From contig CAWDTS010000011.1 in NCBI GenBank assembly GCA_963805325.1, positions 1 to 64,000 on the forward strand: 64,000 nucleotides of DNA, written 5' to 3'. Every line of letters starts with the position of its first letter. The stretch's first letter is position 1. Positions 40,683 to 50,606 of this stretch are shown here, in pieces. Source of the DNA: DASWJZ01 sp963805325. Lineage in GTDB: Bacteria; Pseudomonadota; Alphaproteobacteria; Rhizobiales; Afifellaceae. Below the pieces are notes generated by a model, which saw nothing but the letters and a program-made list of their open reading frames with translations, did no database searches and was not told the DNA's origin. The translations under genes and the position numbers were made by a program.

Positions 40683-41907
40683 ATGACACCGACCGACACG
40701 AACGAGATGACGAACGAGACGAGCGAAGCCAAGGCCGGGTCCGCCGGAGGCGGCGTCGACAGGCGGCAGGTCCTGACCGGCCTCGCGGTCGGTACCGCCG
40801 CAGCGCTCGCGACGCCCTACATACGACCGGCGAGCGCGGCGGTGACGTCGCTGCGGGCTCTCATGTGGGAAGGCTACGTGCTGCCCGACGTCGTCGCTGC
40901 GTTCGAGGAGGAGCACCAGGTCAAATTCGCGCCGAGCTTCTTCGACGGCAATTCCGAGGCCTACAACAAGCTGAAGCTGGGCGGCACGAGGATTTCGACT
41001 TCGTCCAGGCGGACGGTTTCTGGCCGCGCCTCTATTTCCGTGAGGGCCTGATCCGCGCCATCGATCCGACCAAGATGCCGAGCACCGAGGCCATCTTCCC
41101 GAGTTTCAAGCAGTCGCAGACTACCCGCTGCTCACTCCGAGGATGGCGACCGGCGCCATCGGCGTGCCGTTCTGCTGGGGCGGCTACGGCATCACCTACA
41201 ACGCCGATCAGATGCGCGAAGGAGGAGGTCGCCTCGCTGAACTGCTGTTCGATGCCAGGAATGGCGGCCGCCTGTCGGCGAGCGCGCGCTTCGAGGAGAA
41301 CATCGCACTGGCGGCCATCCTGGTCACCTCCCGCATGGGCACCCAGGGCGCTGCCGCGGCCCGACGGGAAGCAGTTCAATCCCTATGTGCTTACCGACGA
41401 GGAACTGGCCGGAGGTCGAGAAGCTGCTGATCGAGCAGAACAAGCTGCTGATGACCCGCTACCAGGATCTGGGCACGCTCAACAACCTGATGCGCTCGGG
41501 TTCGGTCTGGGCCGCGCCCGAATTCTCGCAGGTCTATCGCCAACTGCAGGAACTGAACCGCAAGGGCGAGGCTAATGTAAACATCCAGCATCGTCTGCAA
41601 GCCAAGGAAGGCGGCCTTGGCTGGATCGACAGCTGGATGATCACGTCGGGGGTCGAGGACCAGGAAAAGCTCGACCTCTGCCACGCCTTCATGAATACGA
41701 TCGTCGAGCCGGAGCACGATGAAGAAGATCGCCGACAAGGCCGGCGACCATCGACCTGTATCGACATTCGTCCGCTTTCGACCGAAGAGGAGCGCGAGTT
41801 GTTCCTGATGGACCGCACCGACCGAGCTCAAGGGCCTGCACATGTTCGACCAGCCCTCGTCGCCCGAGAAGTGGGAACGCGTCTGGTCCAACATGGAAGC
41901 CGCGTAG
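40683..41907 (+). CDS. ABC importer B: substrate-binding protein (PotD/F-like, Tat-exported), frameshifted
   Basis: About 408 residues. A long N-terminus leads to GVDRRQVLTGLAVGTAAALA, then TPYIRPASA: a Tat signal. Mature pieces are LRALMWEGYVLPDVVAAFEE, HQVKFAPSFFDGNSEAYNKL, FWPRLYFREGLIRAIDP, IGVPFCWGGYGITYNADQM (classic PotD-type hinge), LGTLNNLMRSGSVWAAPEFS, LGWIDSWMITSGVEDQEKL and FDQPSSPEKWERVWSNMEAA. Polyamine or related cationic compounds are the usual ligands. Indels near 40,985, 41,120, 41,222, 41,355, 41,412, 41,720 and 41,825. Importer B has its own regulator downstream. Confidence 0.82.
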
Positions 41908-41925
41908 AACGTGCGACCTCACTTT

Positions 41926-41950
41926 GGCCGCGCCGGTGATCGGCGCGGCC
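41926..41950 (+). terminator. 10-bp perfect hairpin after binding-protein gene B
   Basis: GGCCGCGCCG at 41,926-41,935 and its exact reverse complement at 41,941-41,950 enclose GTGAT. There is no downstream T-run. It fills most of the 67-base gap between the binding-protein stop and the ATPase start, the same position type as the hairpins after binding-protein genes A, C and D. Confidence 0.65.
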
Positions 41951-41974
41951 CGCCGCCAATGACAGGGCTAGGGC

Positions 41975-43055
41975 ATGTATCTCTGGATCGCGGATCTTCA
42001 AAGAAGTACGGCAACTTCACTGCTCTGTCGAGGCGTGAACCTTGCCATCGAAAAGAACGAGTTCGTGTCGCTGCTCGGGCCGAGCGGCTCCGGCAAGAGT
42101 ACGCTTCTGCGGCTGATCGCCGGTCTTGAGCAACCGACGGAGGGACGCATACTGATTGACGGCGAGGACGTCACCCGATCTGCCGCCCTACAGGCGCGGC
42201 GTCGCCATGGTGTTCCAGGACTTCCTGCTGTTTCCGCACATGACGGTGCGCGAGAACCTTGACTTCCCACTGCGCATGCTGAAGATGTCGCCCGGCAGAG
42301 CGCGATGAGCGCATAGAATGGTGTGCGCGATCCTGTCGCTGACCGAGCTGAAGGAGCGCTATCCCAACCAGCTGTCGGGGGCCAGCAGCAGAGGGTGGCG
42401 CTTGGCCGCGGCCTCGTCTGCCGGCCGAAGGTGCTGCTGCTCGACGAACCGCTGGCAAACCTCGACCGCGAATTGCGCCAGGACATGGAAATCGAGATCC
42501 GGCGTTATCAGGTCGCAGCTCGGCATCCCGTTCATCTATGTCACCCACAATCAGGAAGAGGCGTGTCGATGAGCGACCGCATGGCGGTGGTGCAGCAAGG
42601 GCGGCATCGAGGATTTCGCACCGCGCGAGCAAATCTACGATCGTCCGAAGACGGCCTTCATCGCCCAGTTCGTCGGACGCTCGAACCGCTTCGCCGGCAC
42701 TGTGGGGTCCTGCGGCACGACGGTCGTCACGACCGACGCCGATCTCACGCTGCAGGTCGCCGCGGCGGCGAAACTAGAGCCGGGCGCGTCCGTGTCGCTC
42801 TTCGTCAAGATCGAGAAGGTGCGCCTGACGCACACCGACGAAGCCGCCGCGTCCGCGCCGAACCGGATTGCCTGCCAAGTGAAGGACGTGATCCTGCGCG
42901 GCGCCAATGCCGACTACATCCTCGCCTTCGGCAAACGCGAGATCAGCGCCAGCCGGCCGCGCGCCGAGGCGCCGTTCGCTCCGGGCGATACGGTCATCGC
43001 CGAATGGGCTCCCGCCGACATCGATGCCTTCCCTGACGCTGAAGACGCGCAATGA
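41975..43055 (+). CDS. ABC importer B: ATPase (PotA-like), frameshifted
   Basis: About 360 residues. FVSLLGPSGSGKSTLLRLIA is Walker A, GVAMVFQDFLLFPHMTVREN the Q-loop (partly shifted), ERYPNQLSGGQQQRVALGRG the signature (shifted), RPKVLLLDEPLANLDRELRQ Walker B, and IPFIYVTHNQEEA the switch region. After FIAQFVGRSNRFAGTVGSCG a TOBE domain runs to the stop at 43,055. At least seven indels occur between 41,999 and 42,605. The stop overlaps the next ATG by four bases (ATGA at 43,052). Confidence 0.83.
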
Positions 43056-43913
43056 ACAAGCGGCTCACCAGCACGATCCTGGTCGGGTTGCCGACGGTCT
43101 TCCTGGCGGCGTTCTTCGTTTTGCCGCTGATGTCGATGGTCGTGCTGAGCTTCTGGCGCACGGAGAGCTACCACATCATCCAGGACCCGAACCTGGACAA
43201 CTACGCCACGCTCCTGACGGAGAGCGCCTACGTCACATTCCTCATTCGCTCGCTTGTCATGGCGACCGCGGTCTCGGTGGTCTCCACGCTGATTGCCTGG
43301 CCGGTGAGCTACGCGATCATTCTCTACGGCGGACGCTACCGAACTCCTTCTCACGCTCGCCTTCGCCGTACCGTTCCTGACCGGCGAGGTGCTTCGCGTG
43401 ATCGCACTGCAGGGCCTGCTTGGCCCTATCGGCTTGATCAATGGCGTGCTGATGGCGATCGGAACGGCGCCGCTGCGCTTTCTCATGTACACGAACGTCG
43501 CCAGCGCCATCGGCCTCGTCTACCTCTATCTGCCGATCGTCGTCACCGTCGTCTACTTGTCGCTCTTGAACTTCGACCGGCAGCTGGTCGACGCTGCGAA
43601 GATTTTCGGGGCGAGCCCCATCCGCGCTTTCGTCGAGGTGACATGGCCGTTGAACCTGTTCGGCACGTTGATCGGCTTCACGCTGTGCTTCATCCCCTGT
43701 CTGTCGACGACCCTTGCGCCGCGCTTCCTGGGCGGGCCGAACGGCACGCTCTACGGCATGGCCATGGCGCAGCAGTTCGGTGAGTCCGGCACCTGGGCGC
43801 TCGGCGCCGCGATGGGGGTGGTGCTGTTCCTCGCTTCCGTCGTCGTCGTGGCGGCGATCGCCTGGCGGGTCGACCTGCGCCGCACCGGCTTCACCGGAAT
43901 GGGGAGGAACTGA
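43052..43913 (+). CDS. ABC importer B: permease 1 (PotB-like)
   Basis: About 287 residues with six helices: STILVGLPTVFLAAFFVLPL, VMATAVSVVSTLIAWPVSYA, then after an indel near 43,340 LTLAFAVPFLTGEVLRVIAL, IVVTVVYLSLLNFDRQLVD, and the EAA loop VDAAKIFGASPIRAFVEVTW followed by PLNLFGT. It ends GFTGMGRN with TGA overlapping the next ATG (TGATG). Confidence 0.87.
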
Positions 43914-44740
43914 TGCCGCGTCGCGCCTTTTCCCTGTTCGCGAAGGTGAGCTTCATCGGCATCCTGCTTTTGTCCTACGTCTTCCTCTACCTGCCAATCG
44001 TCCATATCGGCCTTGCCGCCTTTTCGCGGAACTTCACCTTCCCATATCCGCCGCGCTGGACGCTCGCGACGTTCGATCGGCTGGTCGCCAACTCGCTCTA
44101 TCAAAGCGCATTCGGGAACAGTGTCATCCTCGGTGCCTGCACGGCCGTGTTGACGACGCTGCTTGCCGCGGCGGCGACGCTCGGGCTCATCCGCGGAATT
44201 GGGTGGAGCAAGAGCGCATTCCTGATCCTCTTCGTCGCGCCGCTCTTCGTGGCGGAGATCCTGATCGGCATATCCTCGCTCATTCTGAACGGCCTCTTCC
44301 TGGGGATTCCCGGCAACCTTGTCTCCGCCGTGCTCGCCAACACGGTGCACTGCTTCTCCTACGCGCTCCTCATCATTGCGACGCAGCTTTACCGCTACGA
44401 CTGGCGGCTTGACGAAGCAGCGATGGTGTTCGGCGCCACCCCGATCCGCACCTTTTTCGAGATCACGCTGCCGTTGATCTGGCCGGGCCTGCTGGGCGCC
44501 TTCATCATCTCGTTCATCCTGTCGTTCAACAATCTGGAGATTTCGTTCTACCTGCTCGGCGCCACCCCGACCCTGCCGTCGGTCGCCTGGGGCGCACTGC
44601 GCTATGGGGTGAAGCCGGAGCTCTACGCCCTGGCGACGGCGGTCAATCTTTTCGTCATCCTTTGCCTGATCGTGATGTTCGTCCTGATGCGGACGGGCCG
44701 CGCGACGTTCGGCTACCGGCCGGAACGGTCGGCGGTCTGA
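43913..44740 (+). CDS. ABC importer B: permease 2 (PotC-like)
   Basis: An intact 275-residue protein with six helices, starting MPRRAFSLFAKVSFIGILLL. The EAA loop is LDEAAMVFGATPIRTFFEIT followed by LPLIWPG. PYPPRWTLATFDRLVANSLY, in the first periplasmic loop, and FIISFILSFNNLEISFYLLG, near the end, are typical of PotC/PotI. It completes importer B. Confidence 0.92.
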   Translation: MPRRAFSLFAKVSFIGILLLSYVFLYLPIVHIGLAAFSRNFTFPYPPRWTLATFDRLVANSLYQSAFGNSVILGACTAVLTTLLAAAATLGLIRGIGWSKSAFLILFVAPLFVAEILIGISSLILNGLFLGIPGNLVSAVLANTVHCFSYALLIIATQLYRYDWRLDEAAMVFGATPIRTFFEITLPLIWPGLLGAFIISFILSFNNLEISFYLLGATPTLPSVAWGALRYGVKPELYALATAVNLFVILCLIVMFVLMRTGRATFGYRPERSAV

Positions 44741-44763
44741 CCCCGGTGGCATGAAAATTGCCT

Positions 44764-44784
44764 CGCGGAACGTAGTGTTCCGCG
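44764..44784. promoter_or_regulatory. Inverted repeat CGCGGAAC-N5-GTTCCGCG before the MocR gene
   Basis: Arms of eight bases at 44,764-44,771 and 44,777-44,784 are exact reverse complements around GTAGT. The repeat sits 14 bases upstream of the MocR-type regulator start and 24 bases after the last permease stop. It may be an autoregulatory operator, a hairpin ending the importer message, or both. No T-run follows. Confidence 0.45.
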
Positions 44785-44797
44785 TTAAAGGCGTCAC

Positions 44798-46297
44798 ATG
44801 CCGCTACTCGATGCTTTGGCGCTCAACCTGGAGCGCAAGCCGGATGCGCCGCTTTACCGGCAGATATGCTCAGGCATCGTCGCCGGAATAGCGGACGGCT
44901 CGATCAAACCGGGCGAGCGCCTGCCGTCCACCCGCGACCTGGCGCAGGCGCTCGACGTATCCCGCAACACGATCATTCTCGCCTTCGAGCAGCTCGTTGC
45001 CGAGGGCTATCTGGAAGGGCAGTCGGGATCCGGCACATACGTATCGCACGAGCCGCCGGAGGAGAGCGTGGCGGTGGAGCCGCCGCGCATCAACCCGGCC
45101 ATCCTCGCCGCCGGCAGCCTGGATCAGAGCTGCGATCTCGGCCGCCTCGCGCACGTGCCCCCGACGTTGCGCTACATGCGCCAGCCGGTGGCGTTCCGCT
45201 CAAACTTCCCGGCGCTCGACGCCTTCCCGATCCAATTGTGGGCAAAGCTCGCCGCGGACCTTTACCGCAAGCTCGACGCGGAGACCGCGAACCATCTGAT
45301 GGGCGAGGGGGACCCGCAGGGCTACGGCCCGCTGCGCGAGGCGATCGCGGAGCACATCGCGCTCGGCCGCGGCATCGCCTGCACCGCGGCGAACGTCATC
45401 ATCTTCGCTGGCGCCCAGCAGGCCGTCGACCTTGCCTGCCGGCTGCTGCTGATGCCAGGGGACGAGGTGCTTTGCGAGGATCCGGGCTACGACGGCGTCT
45501 ATGCCTCGGCGACGGCCGCCGGCGCCGTCCCAATCTCCACGCCGGTGGACGATGAAGGCCTCGACGTTGCCGCTGCAATTGCCAAGGCGCCGGGCGCCCG
45601 CATGGCCTACGTAACGCCGTCCAAGCAGTTCCCGCTCGGGATCACGCTGAGCCTTGAGCGCCGCCACATGCTGGTCGAATGGGCGAACCGCGTCGGTGGA
45701 TGGATTCTCGAGGACGATTACGACAGCGAGTTCCGCTACTCGGGGCGGCCCTTGCCGTCGCTCTTCGGCATCGATCGCGGCGCGCGCGTGATCTATCTCG
45801 GCACGTTCAGCAAGACGCTGTTTCCGGCGCTGCGCCTCGGCTTTGCGATCGTGCCGCTGTCGCTCGTCGAGGCCTTCGTCTCGGCCCGCACGGTCGTTGG
45901 CCGCTACTCGCCAATTCTTGAGCAGGTTCTGGTCGCGAATTTCATGCGGCAGGGACACTTCGCGAGCCACGTCCGTAAGATGCGCAAGCTCTATGCGCAG
46001 CGACAGACGCATCTCCTCGGTGCCGTCGAAAGGACGCTGAGCACGTTCATGACGGCGACGTCGACCGACACCGGCATGGAAGTCGTCGCGCGGCTTGCCC
46101 CCGACTTCAGCGCGCGAGCCGTCGCGAAGGCCGCCGCCGAGCGTGGAATGGAGATCATGCCGATGTCGTCGCTCGCGCGCGTGAGCGAGGTCGACGATCG
46201 CATCGCGCTCGGCTTCAGCGCATTCACACCTGAGCAGATCGACCGGGGCGTGGAGCTCCTGCGCACGATCTTCGAGGAGCGGCTTGCCGCTGCCTGA
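44798..46297 (+). CDS. MocR family regulator (GntR wHTH fused to aminotransferase-like domain)
   Basis: An intact 499-residue protein. Residues 1-80 are a GntR winged helix: APLYRQICSGIVAGIADGSI, KPGERLPSTRDLAQALDVSR and EGYLEGQSGSGTYVS. From about residue 120 it is a class I aminotransferase fold: GQGYGPLREAI-type region, VIIFAGAQQAVDLACRLLL, GDEVLCEDPGYDGVYASA, WILEDDYDSEFRYSGRPLPS and YLGTFSKTLFPALRLGF with the PLP lysine. PdxR and GabR are known relatives that sense PLP and amino acids. It probably controls importer B just upstream or the aminotransferase. Confidence 0.92.
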   Translation: MPLLDALALNLERKPDAPLYRQICSGIVAGIADGSIKPGERLPSTRDLAQALDVSRNTIILAFEQLVAEGYLEGQSGSGTYVSHEPPEESVAVEPPRINPAILAAGSLDQSCDLGRLAHVPPTLRYMRQPVAFRSNFPALDAFPIQLWAKLAADLYRKLDAETANHLMGEGDPQGYGPLREAIAEHIALGRGIACTAANVIIFAGAQQAVDLACRLLLMPGDEVLCEDPGYDGVYASATAAGAVPISTPVDDEGLDVAAAIAKAPGARMAYVTPSKQFPLGITLSLERRHMLVEWANRVGGWILEDDYDSEFRYSGRPLPSLFGIDRGARVIYLGTFSKTLFPALRLGFAIVPLSLVEAFVSARTVVGRYSPILEQVLVANFMRQGHFASHVRKMRKLYAQRQTHLLGAVERTLSTFMTATSTDTGMEVVARLAPDFSARAVAKAAAERGMEIMPMSSLARVSEVDDRIALGFSAFTPEQIDRGVELLRTIFEERLAAA

Positions 46298-46395
46298 GGC
46301 TTGGCGAAAGAAGAAGTCAGGCGCTGACGGACGTAAATCGGCACACATCGACAAGGTCGTCGATCACCGATGCGGCGCCTTTCGCCAGCAGAACT

Positions 46396-47010
46396 TCAGC
46401 GTGCTTCGTTCTGCAGGAAGTCCAGGTGCCGGCCGCCGACATAGCCCAGAACGTTCATTCCCGCTCGCCGCGCCGCCTCGACGCCCACGGCGGCGTCTTC
46501 CACCACCAGACAGGCGTCCGAAGGGACGCCCATCGAATTCGCGGCGAAAAGAAAGATGTCGGGCTCCGGCTTCCCACCATCGACGGACTCGGCACTGAAG
46601 GCGGCGCCGTCGAAGTTTTTCGAAAGCCCGATCTGCTCCAGGCCAAATCGCAGGCGCTTTCGCGTGCCGCCGGAGGCGATGCAGTATCGAATTTGGACGC
46701 GGTCCAGCCGGGTCAAAAGATCCCGGGCATTCGGCATGATGTGGAGCTCTTTGTCGTATCGGGCGAACAGCCGCCCGTACCAGGTCTCCTTCACCTGCGC
46801 GCCGACACCCTTGCCGCAATGCGCATTGACGAACGCCATGATGTCCGCCGTGGACGCGCCGAGGAAGCGCTCGATCAATTCGTCCCAGGTCATCTGAAGA
46901 CCGAGGTCGCCGAGGCATCGCTGCAACTCGGCCAGCGCGATGATCTCGCTGTCCGCGAGCACGCCGTCGAAGTCAAAAATGACGAGCTCTGTCGCCGGAC
47001 GGCGAGTCAT
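46396..47010 (-). CDS. HAD family phosphatase (beta-phosphoglucomutase-like subclass)
   Basis: An intact 204-residue protein. Motif I is VIFDFDGVLADSEIIALAE (DxD nucleophile), motif II is CIASGGTRKRLRFGLEQIG, motif III Lys is in VDGGKPEPDIFLFAANSMG, and motif IV is CLVVEDAAVGVEAARRAGMN. The alpha-helical cap after motif I places it in subclass IA, which removes phosphate from sugar or polyol phosphates. Its start overlaps the SorC stop by four bases (ATGA), so they are cotranscribed. Confidence 0.93.
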   Translation of the reverse strand: MTRRPATELVIFDFDGVLADSEIIALAELQRCLGDLGLQMTWDELIERFLGASTADIMAFVNAHCGKGVGAQVKETWYGRLFARYDKELHIMPNARDLLTRLDRVQIRYCIASGGTRKRLRFGLEQIGLSKNFDGAAFSAESVDGGKPEPDIFLFAANSMGVPSDACLVVEDAAVGVEAARRAGMNVLGYVGGRHLDFLQNEAR

Positions 47011-47972
47011 TTCAGCCGTTCCAGAAGGCGCTCCGCCGTGACGTCGTCCGTGACCAGCGTGCCGAAAATCTTGCCCCGCGCGGCGGCGATGATGATCTCG
47101 ACCTTGTGAAGGCCGGCGGCAGCCAGGACGACCTCCGGGATGTTCCTGAGCTGATCGAGCTCCAAGCCCACGGTCCATTCGTTGATCGGGTGGTCGATCA
47201 GCTCGCCGGACGCGTCCAGGAAGCGTCCCAGGACGTCGCCCACCGCACCGTGTGCCGCGAGATCGTCGGTCTTGATGCTCGAAGGGAGGCCGTACTGAAC
47301 GAGGAACGATTTGTCCGAAAGGTCGCTGGCGACGAGGATCGCGAGGTCCAGGGATCTGCACCGCGCCAAATGCTCGCGAAAAACGGTGTCGGAAAGGAAG
47401 ATGTCCTTGTCCGCGCTCGGCGCCAGATAGATCGGGGCGGCAAATACCGAGTATTTCGCGCCGAGCTTGTGCGCCAGGCCCGACGCGACGCCGAAGGTGT
47501 TGAACGTCGCTCCGGTCGTCGTGCCGCCCATGATCGAGACGATTTCGAGATCGGGCAACGACAGCGTGGGCAACCTGCGGATCGCCGCCTCTAAGGTAAG
47601 ACCCCAGGCGACGCCGATCGACTTCCACTTCTCCTGTTTGAGGCCCTTGTCCAGGAAGGCTGCCAGGGCCGCGCCGGAAGGCTGATGGTAGTCATAGCTC
47701 TGCCTGTTCGCGGGCGCGACGAAGGCGTGCCGCAGTCCCAGCTTGGCGCATAGCTGCTCCTGCAACTCGATCCGTGCGAGAAACGGCGATCTCAGTTCCA
47801 CACGCACCAAGCCGTTCGTCTTGGCCTGTTGAATCGCCCGGTTCACGCGTAGGCGCGTGACGCCGAGAGCCTTCGCCACCTCCGACTGGGTCAGCCCATT
47901 CACGAAGTAATGCCAGCAGACCTCGCAGAGGAACGCTTCGGTTTCCTCCTCCTTGTCGAAAGCCAATGCCAC
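47007..47972 (-). CDS. SorC/DeoR-type sugar-binding transcriptional regulator
   Basis: An intact 321-residue protein. The N-terminal helix-turn-helix is YFVNGLTQSEVAKALGVTRL followed by RVNRAIQQAKTNGLV. The C-terminal sugar-binding domain reads SIGVAWGLTLEAAIRRLPTL, IVSIMGGTTTGATFNTFG, YSVFAAPIYLAPSADKDIFL and VVLAAAGLHKVEIIIAAARG. Family members respond to sugar or polyol phosphates. It is divergent from importer C and the dehydrogenase genes, which are its likely targets; eryD-type regulators of erythritol genes belong to the same family. Confidence 0.93.
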   Translation of the reverse strand: MALAFDKEEETEAFLCEVCWHYFVNGLTQSEVAKALGVTRLRVNRAIQQAKTNGLVRVELRSPFLARIELQEQLCAKLGLRHAFVAPANRQSYDYHQPSGAALAAFLDKGLKQEKWKSIGVAWGLTLEAAIRRLPTLSLPDLEIVSIMGGTTTGATFNTFGVASGLAHKLGAKYSVFAAPIYLAPSADKDIFLSDTVFREHLARCRSLDLAILVASDLSDKSFLVQYGLPSSIKTDDLAAHGAVGDVLGRFLDASGELIDHPINEWTVGLELDQLRNIPEVVLAAAGLHKVEIIIAAARGKIFGTLVTDDVTAERLLERLK

Positions 47973-48027
47973 CTCCCCAGGCGCCGAGCCGCGGATTCCC
48001 CACGCCGCACGGCTTCGTTCTGCCTCA

Positions 48028-48096
48028 TTTACATTTTTTTCGAGGGCAAGACAAATGTTTCAATTACACTTGTAATGCTCGAAAGGCATATGTAAC
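48028..48096. promoter_or_regulatory. SorC operator candidate: ATTACA-CT-TGTAAT palindrome with flanking half-sites
   Basis: A perfect palindrome ATTACA (48,063-48,068) CT TGTAAT (48,071-48,076) lies in the 205-base gap between the SorC gene and importer C. A left-type half-site TTTACA is at 48,028-48,033 and a right-type half-site TGTAAC at 48,091-48,096, so the half-sites are arranged symmetrically around the centre. The block is AT-rich within a GC-rich genome. Confidence 0.5.
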
Positions 48097-48177
48097 GATA
48101 TGGTTGCTGAGCCGAGAAAAGCGCGGGCTTGGCTCCTGGAAGAAGAGGCCGTGCCGGCCACAATCGGGAGGTAACAA

Positions 48178-49616
48178 ATGATCAAACGACTTCTAGCCGC
48201 TTCGGCCATGACGCTTGCGCTCGGAGCGCCGGCGTTTGCCGATTTCTGGTCCGACGCCGGCAAGCGGACCTGCAGGGCGTCACCATCCGCGGCGTCTCTG
48301 AGAGCACGCCTCCGTCGAACTACGTCAAGGACGTGCTCGGCGCCGGCCTTCACCAAGGCGACCGGCATCAAGGTCGAGTTCGAGACGACGTCCTGGGACC
48401 AGATGTACGACAAGGCGATCAAGGACATGGAGGCCAATACCGGCATCTATGACTTCGTCTACATCGAGCAGGACATCATCTACAGCTATCTGGCCCGCAA
48501 CTTCCTCGTCGACATCACCAAGTCGCTCGCCGACGATCCGAAGCTCAAGGCGCCGGACTTCAGCTTCGGCCAAGTTCACCACCTTCATCAACTACTTCAA
48601 GGACCGCGAAGAGCGACGACCTCTTCGGCGTGCCGATGGAGGCCTTCATCAAGGTCTACCTCTACCGCAAGGACCTGTTCGAGGACCCCGAGGTTCAGGC
48701 GGCCTTCAAGGCCAAATACGGCCACGATCTCGCACCGGCCAAGACGCACGCCGAATACCAGCGACATCGCCGAGTTCTTCACCCGTGGGGCAAGGAGAAC
48801 GAGCTGGAGCTGTGGGGCACGACGGTGCAGGCGCATACCGGCCATCCCGGCGTCGTGGTATGAGTTCTTCGAAAGCGTCGCGCCGACCTACGGCGTCTAC
48901 AATTGGGGCATCGACGCCTGAACAACTACGCCGCGACGCGTCGAGCCATGGCGGCAAGATGAACAGCCCCAAGGCCAAGCGGCGCTGGAATTCTGGGTCG
49001 GCCTGCTCAAGGATGCGCCGCCCGAATCCACCGCCAGTCACCTGGGACGAGGTCGCCGCCACCTTCGCCGCCGGCCGCGCCGCGCAGGGTCTCGTCTACG
49101 GCGAGAACGCCGCCTGGATCGCCACCGACGCCGACCAAGTCGCAAGGTCGTCGGCAAGGTCGGCGTCGCGCTGCCGCCGGTCGAGCACGGCGTGATGGAG
49201 GCCGCCGAGAAGCGGCAAGGGCTATATCGGCTACTATGACGGCGGCGCCTTCGGCATCCCGCACTCGTCGAAGAACAAGGAAGCGGCGCTGCTCTTCCTG
49301 CAGTATCATCGGCCAGCCTCGGTGCAGGCCGACTGGGCGGTCGGCCGGCTCGCGCATCGTGCATGGCGTCGACCTACGACGATCCGAAGGTCAAGGCGCA
49401 GGATGCCAAGGTCGACGGCTACTACACGCTGATGAAGGACGACGGACAAGCTGTTCGCCGGCGCGCCGCCCTATCCGTTCCATGCGCAGGTTCGCGAAGC
49501 GACGGCGCCGTTCTTCTACCAGGCGATCACCGGCGAGATCAGCGCCTTCCGACGCTCTCGACAAGATGGCGGCCGCAGCCGAGCAGGAGATGACCAAGCT
49601 CGGCTACCGCAAGTAA
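48178..49616 (+). CDS. ABC importer C: substrate-binding protein, frameshifted
   Basis: About 478 residues with a Sec signal, MIKRLLAASAMTLALGAPAF, cleaved after AFA. Pieces of the mature protein are VTIRGVSESTPPSNYVKDVL, VEFETTSWDQMYDKAIKDME, NFLVDITKSLADDPKLKAPD, VPMEAFIKVYLYRKDLFEDP, TTVQAHTGHP, YNWGIDA, GQGLVYGENAAWIATDADQ-like segment and YPFHAQVREATAPFFYQAIT. It is a CUT1-family sugar or polyol binder. About fifteen indels. ATG at 48,178 is preceded by GGGAGG, a strong ribosome site. Confidence 0.82.
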
Positions 49617-49625
49617 CTGACAACG

Positions 49626-49654
49626 AGCCGGCGCGGCCACGCGCCGCTCCGGCT
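49626..49654 (+). terminator. Hairpin after binding-protein gene C
   Basis: AGCCGG at 49,626-49,631 pairs with CCGGCT at 49,649-49,654, and inside it GCGGC (49,633-49,637) pairs with GCCGC (49,643-49,647), leaving a five-base loop and one mismatch. It is followed by TAGCTTTTG. It lies ten bases after the binding-protein stop and before the permease gene. Confidence 0.6.
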
Positions 49655-49716
49655 TAGCTTTTGCGAGTGCATTGACACGGTCCGGCGCGCCATAACGACT
49701 GGCCGAAACGGAGGCC

Positions 49717-50606
49717 ATGGTCATGCGCTCGCAGCGCGACGGGCTGGCTGCTCCTGGCCCCCACGCTCCTCATTCTGCGTTTCGGCGTCCTGCCGTTCAT
49801 CTATGTGCTGGTGATCGGCTTCTCGACTGGAACACCTTCGCTGCCGACCCGACGATGCGCATTTCGCGGGCGTCGAGAACTACCGTCGGCTGGTCTTCGA
49901 CGCGCAGTTCCTGATCTCGCTCTGGCTGACGGTGAAGTTCGGCTTCTTCGTCGTCGCCAGCGAGCTGGTGCTCGGCTATCTGCTGGCCCAGCTGCTGATG
50001 CGCGAGTTCCCGCTCAAGGGCTTCTTCCGCACCATCCATACGCTGCCTCTGATGGTGGCACCGATCGCGGTCGGCGCCACCTGGCGGCTGCTGACGGTGC
50101 CCGGCCTCGGGCCCGCTCCCCTATTATCTCGACCAGTGGTTCGGCGTCACGAGTACCGGCTCGGCAGCTATCCGGCCAGGCCTTCGCCACCACCGTGGTG
50201 ATGGACGTCTGGCACTGGACGCCGCTCGTCACGCTGACGCTGCTGGCCGCCCTGTCCGTCGATGCCGAAGGAGCCGTTCGAGCAGGCGCAGATCGACGGC
50301 GCCAACCGCTTGCAGACCTTCTGGTACATCACTCTGCCGCTGCTGCGGCCGGCGATCCTGGCGACCGTCTTCATCCGTCTGATGGATGCGCTGCGCACCG
50401 TCGACGAAGTCTGGATGCTGACCGGCGGCGGGCCGGGCGCCGCCACCCGCTATATCGGCCTCTACATCTGGCGCGTCGTCTTCCCCAAGACGGATTATGG
50501 CTACGGCTCGGCGATGTCGCTGCTCACGCTCTACCTCACCATCGTCATGTGCTGGCTGCTCTATGCCGGGCTGATGCCGCGCCGCGGACAGGAGAGGGCA
50601 GACTGA
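49717..50606 (+). CDS. ABC importer C: permease 1 (MalF-like), frameshifted
   Basis: About 296 residues, six helices: LILRFGVLPFIYVLVIGF, the periplasmic FAGVENYRRLVFDAQFLISL, FGFFVVASELVLGYLLAQLL, FRTIHTLPLMVAPIAVGATW, VMDVWHWTPLVTLTLLAALS, then the EAA loop EQAQIDGANRLQTFWYITLP followed by LLRPAILATVFIRLMDALRT, and a last helix before PRRGQERAD. Indels near 49,745, 49,830, 50,120, 50,150 and 50,268. The stop overlaps the following ATG (TGATG). Confidence 0.85.
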
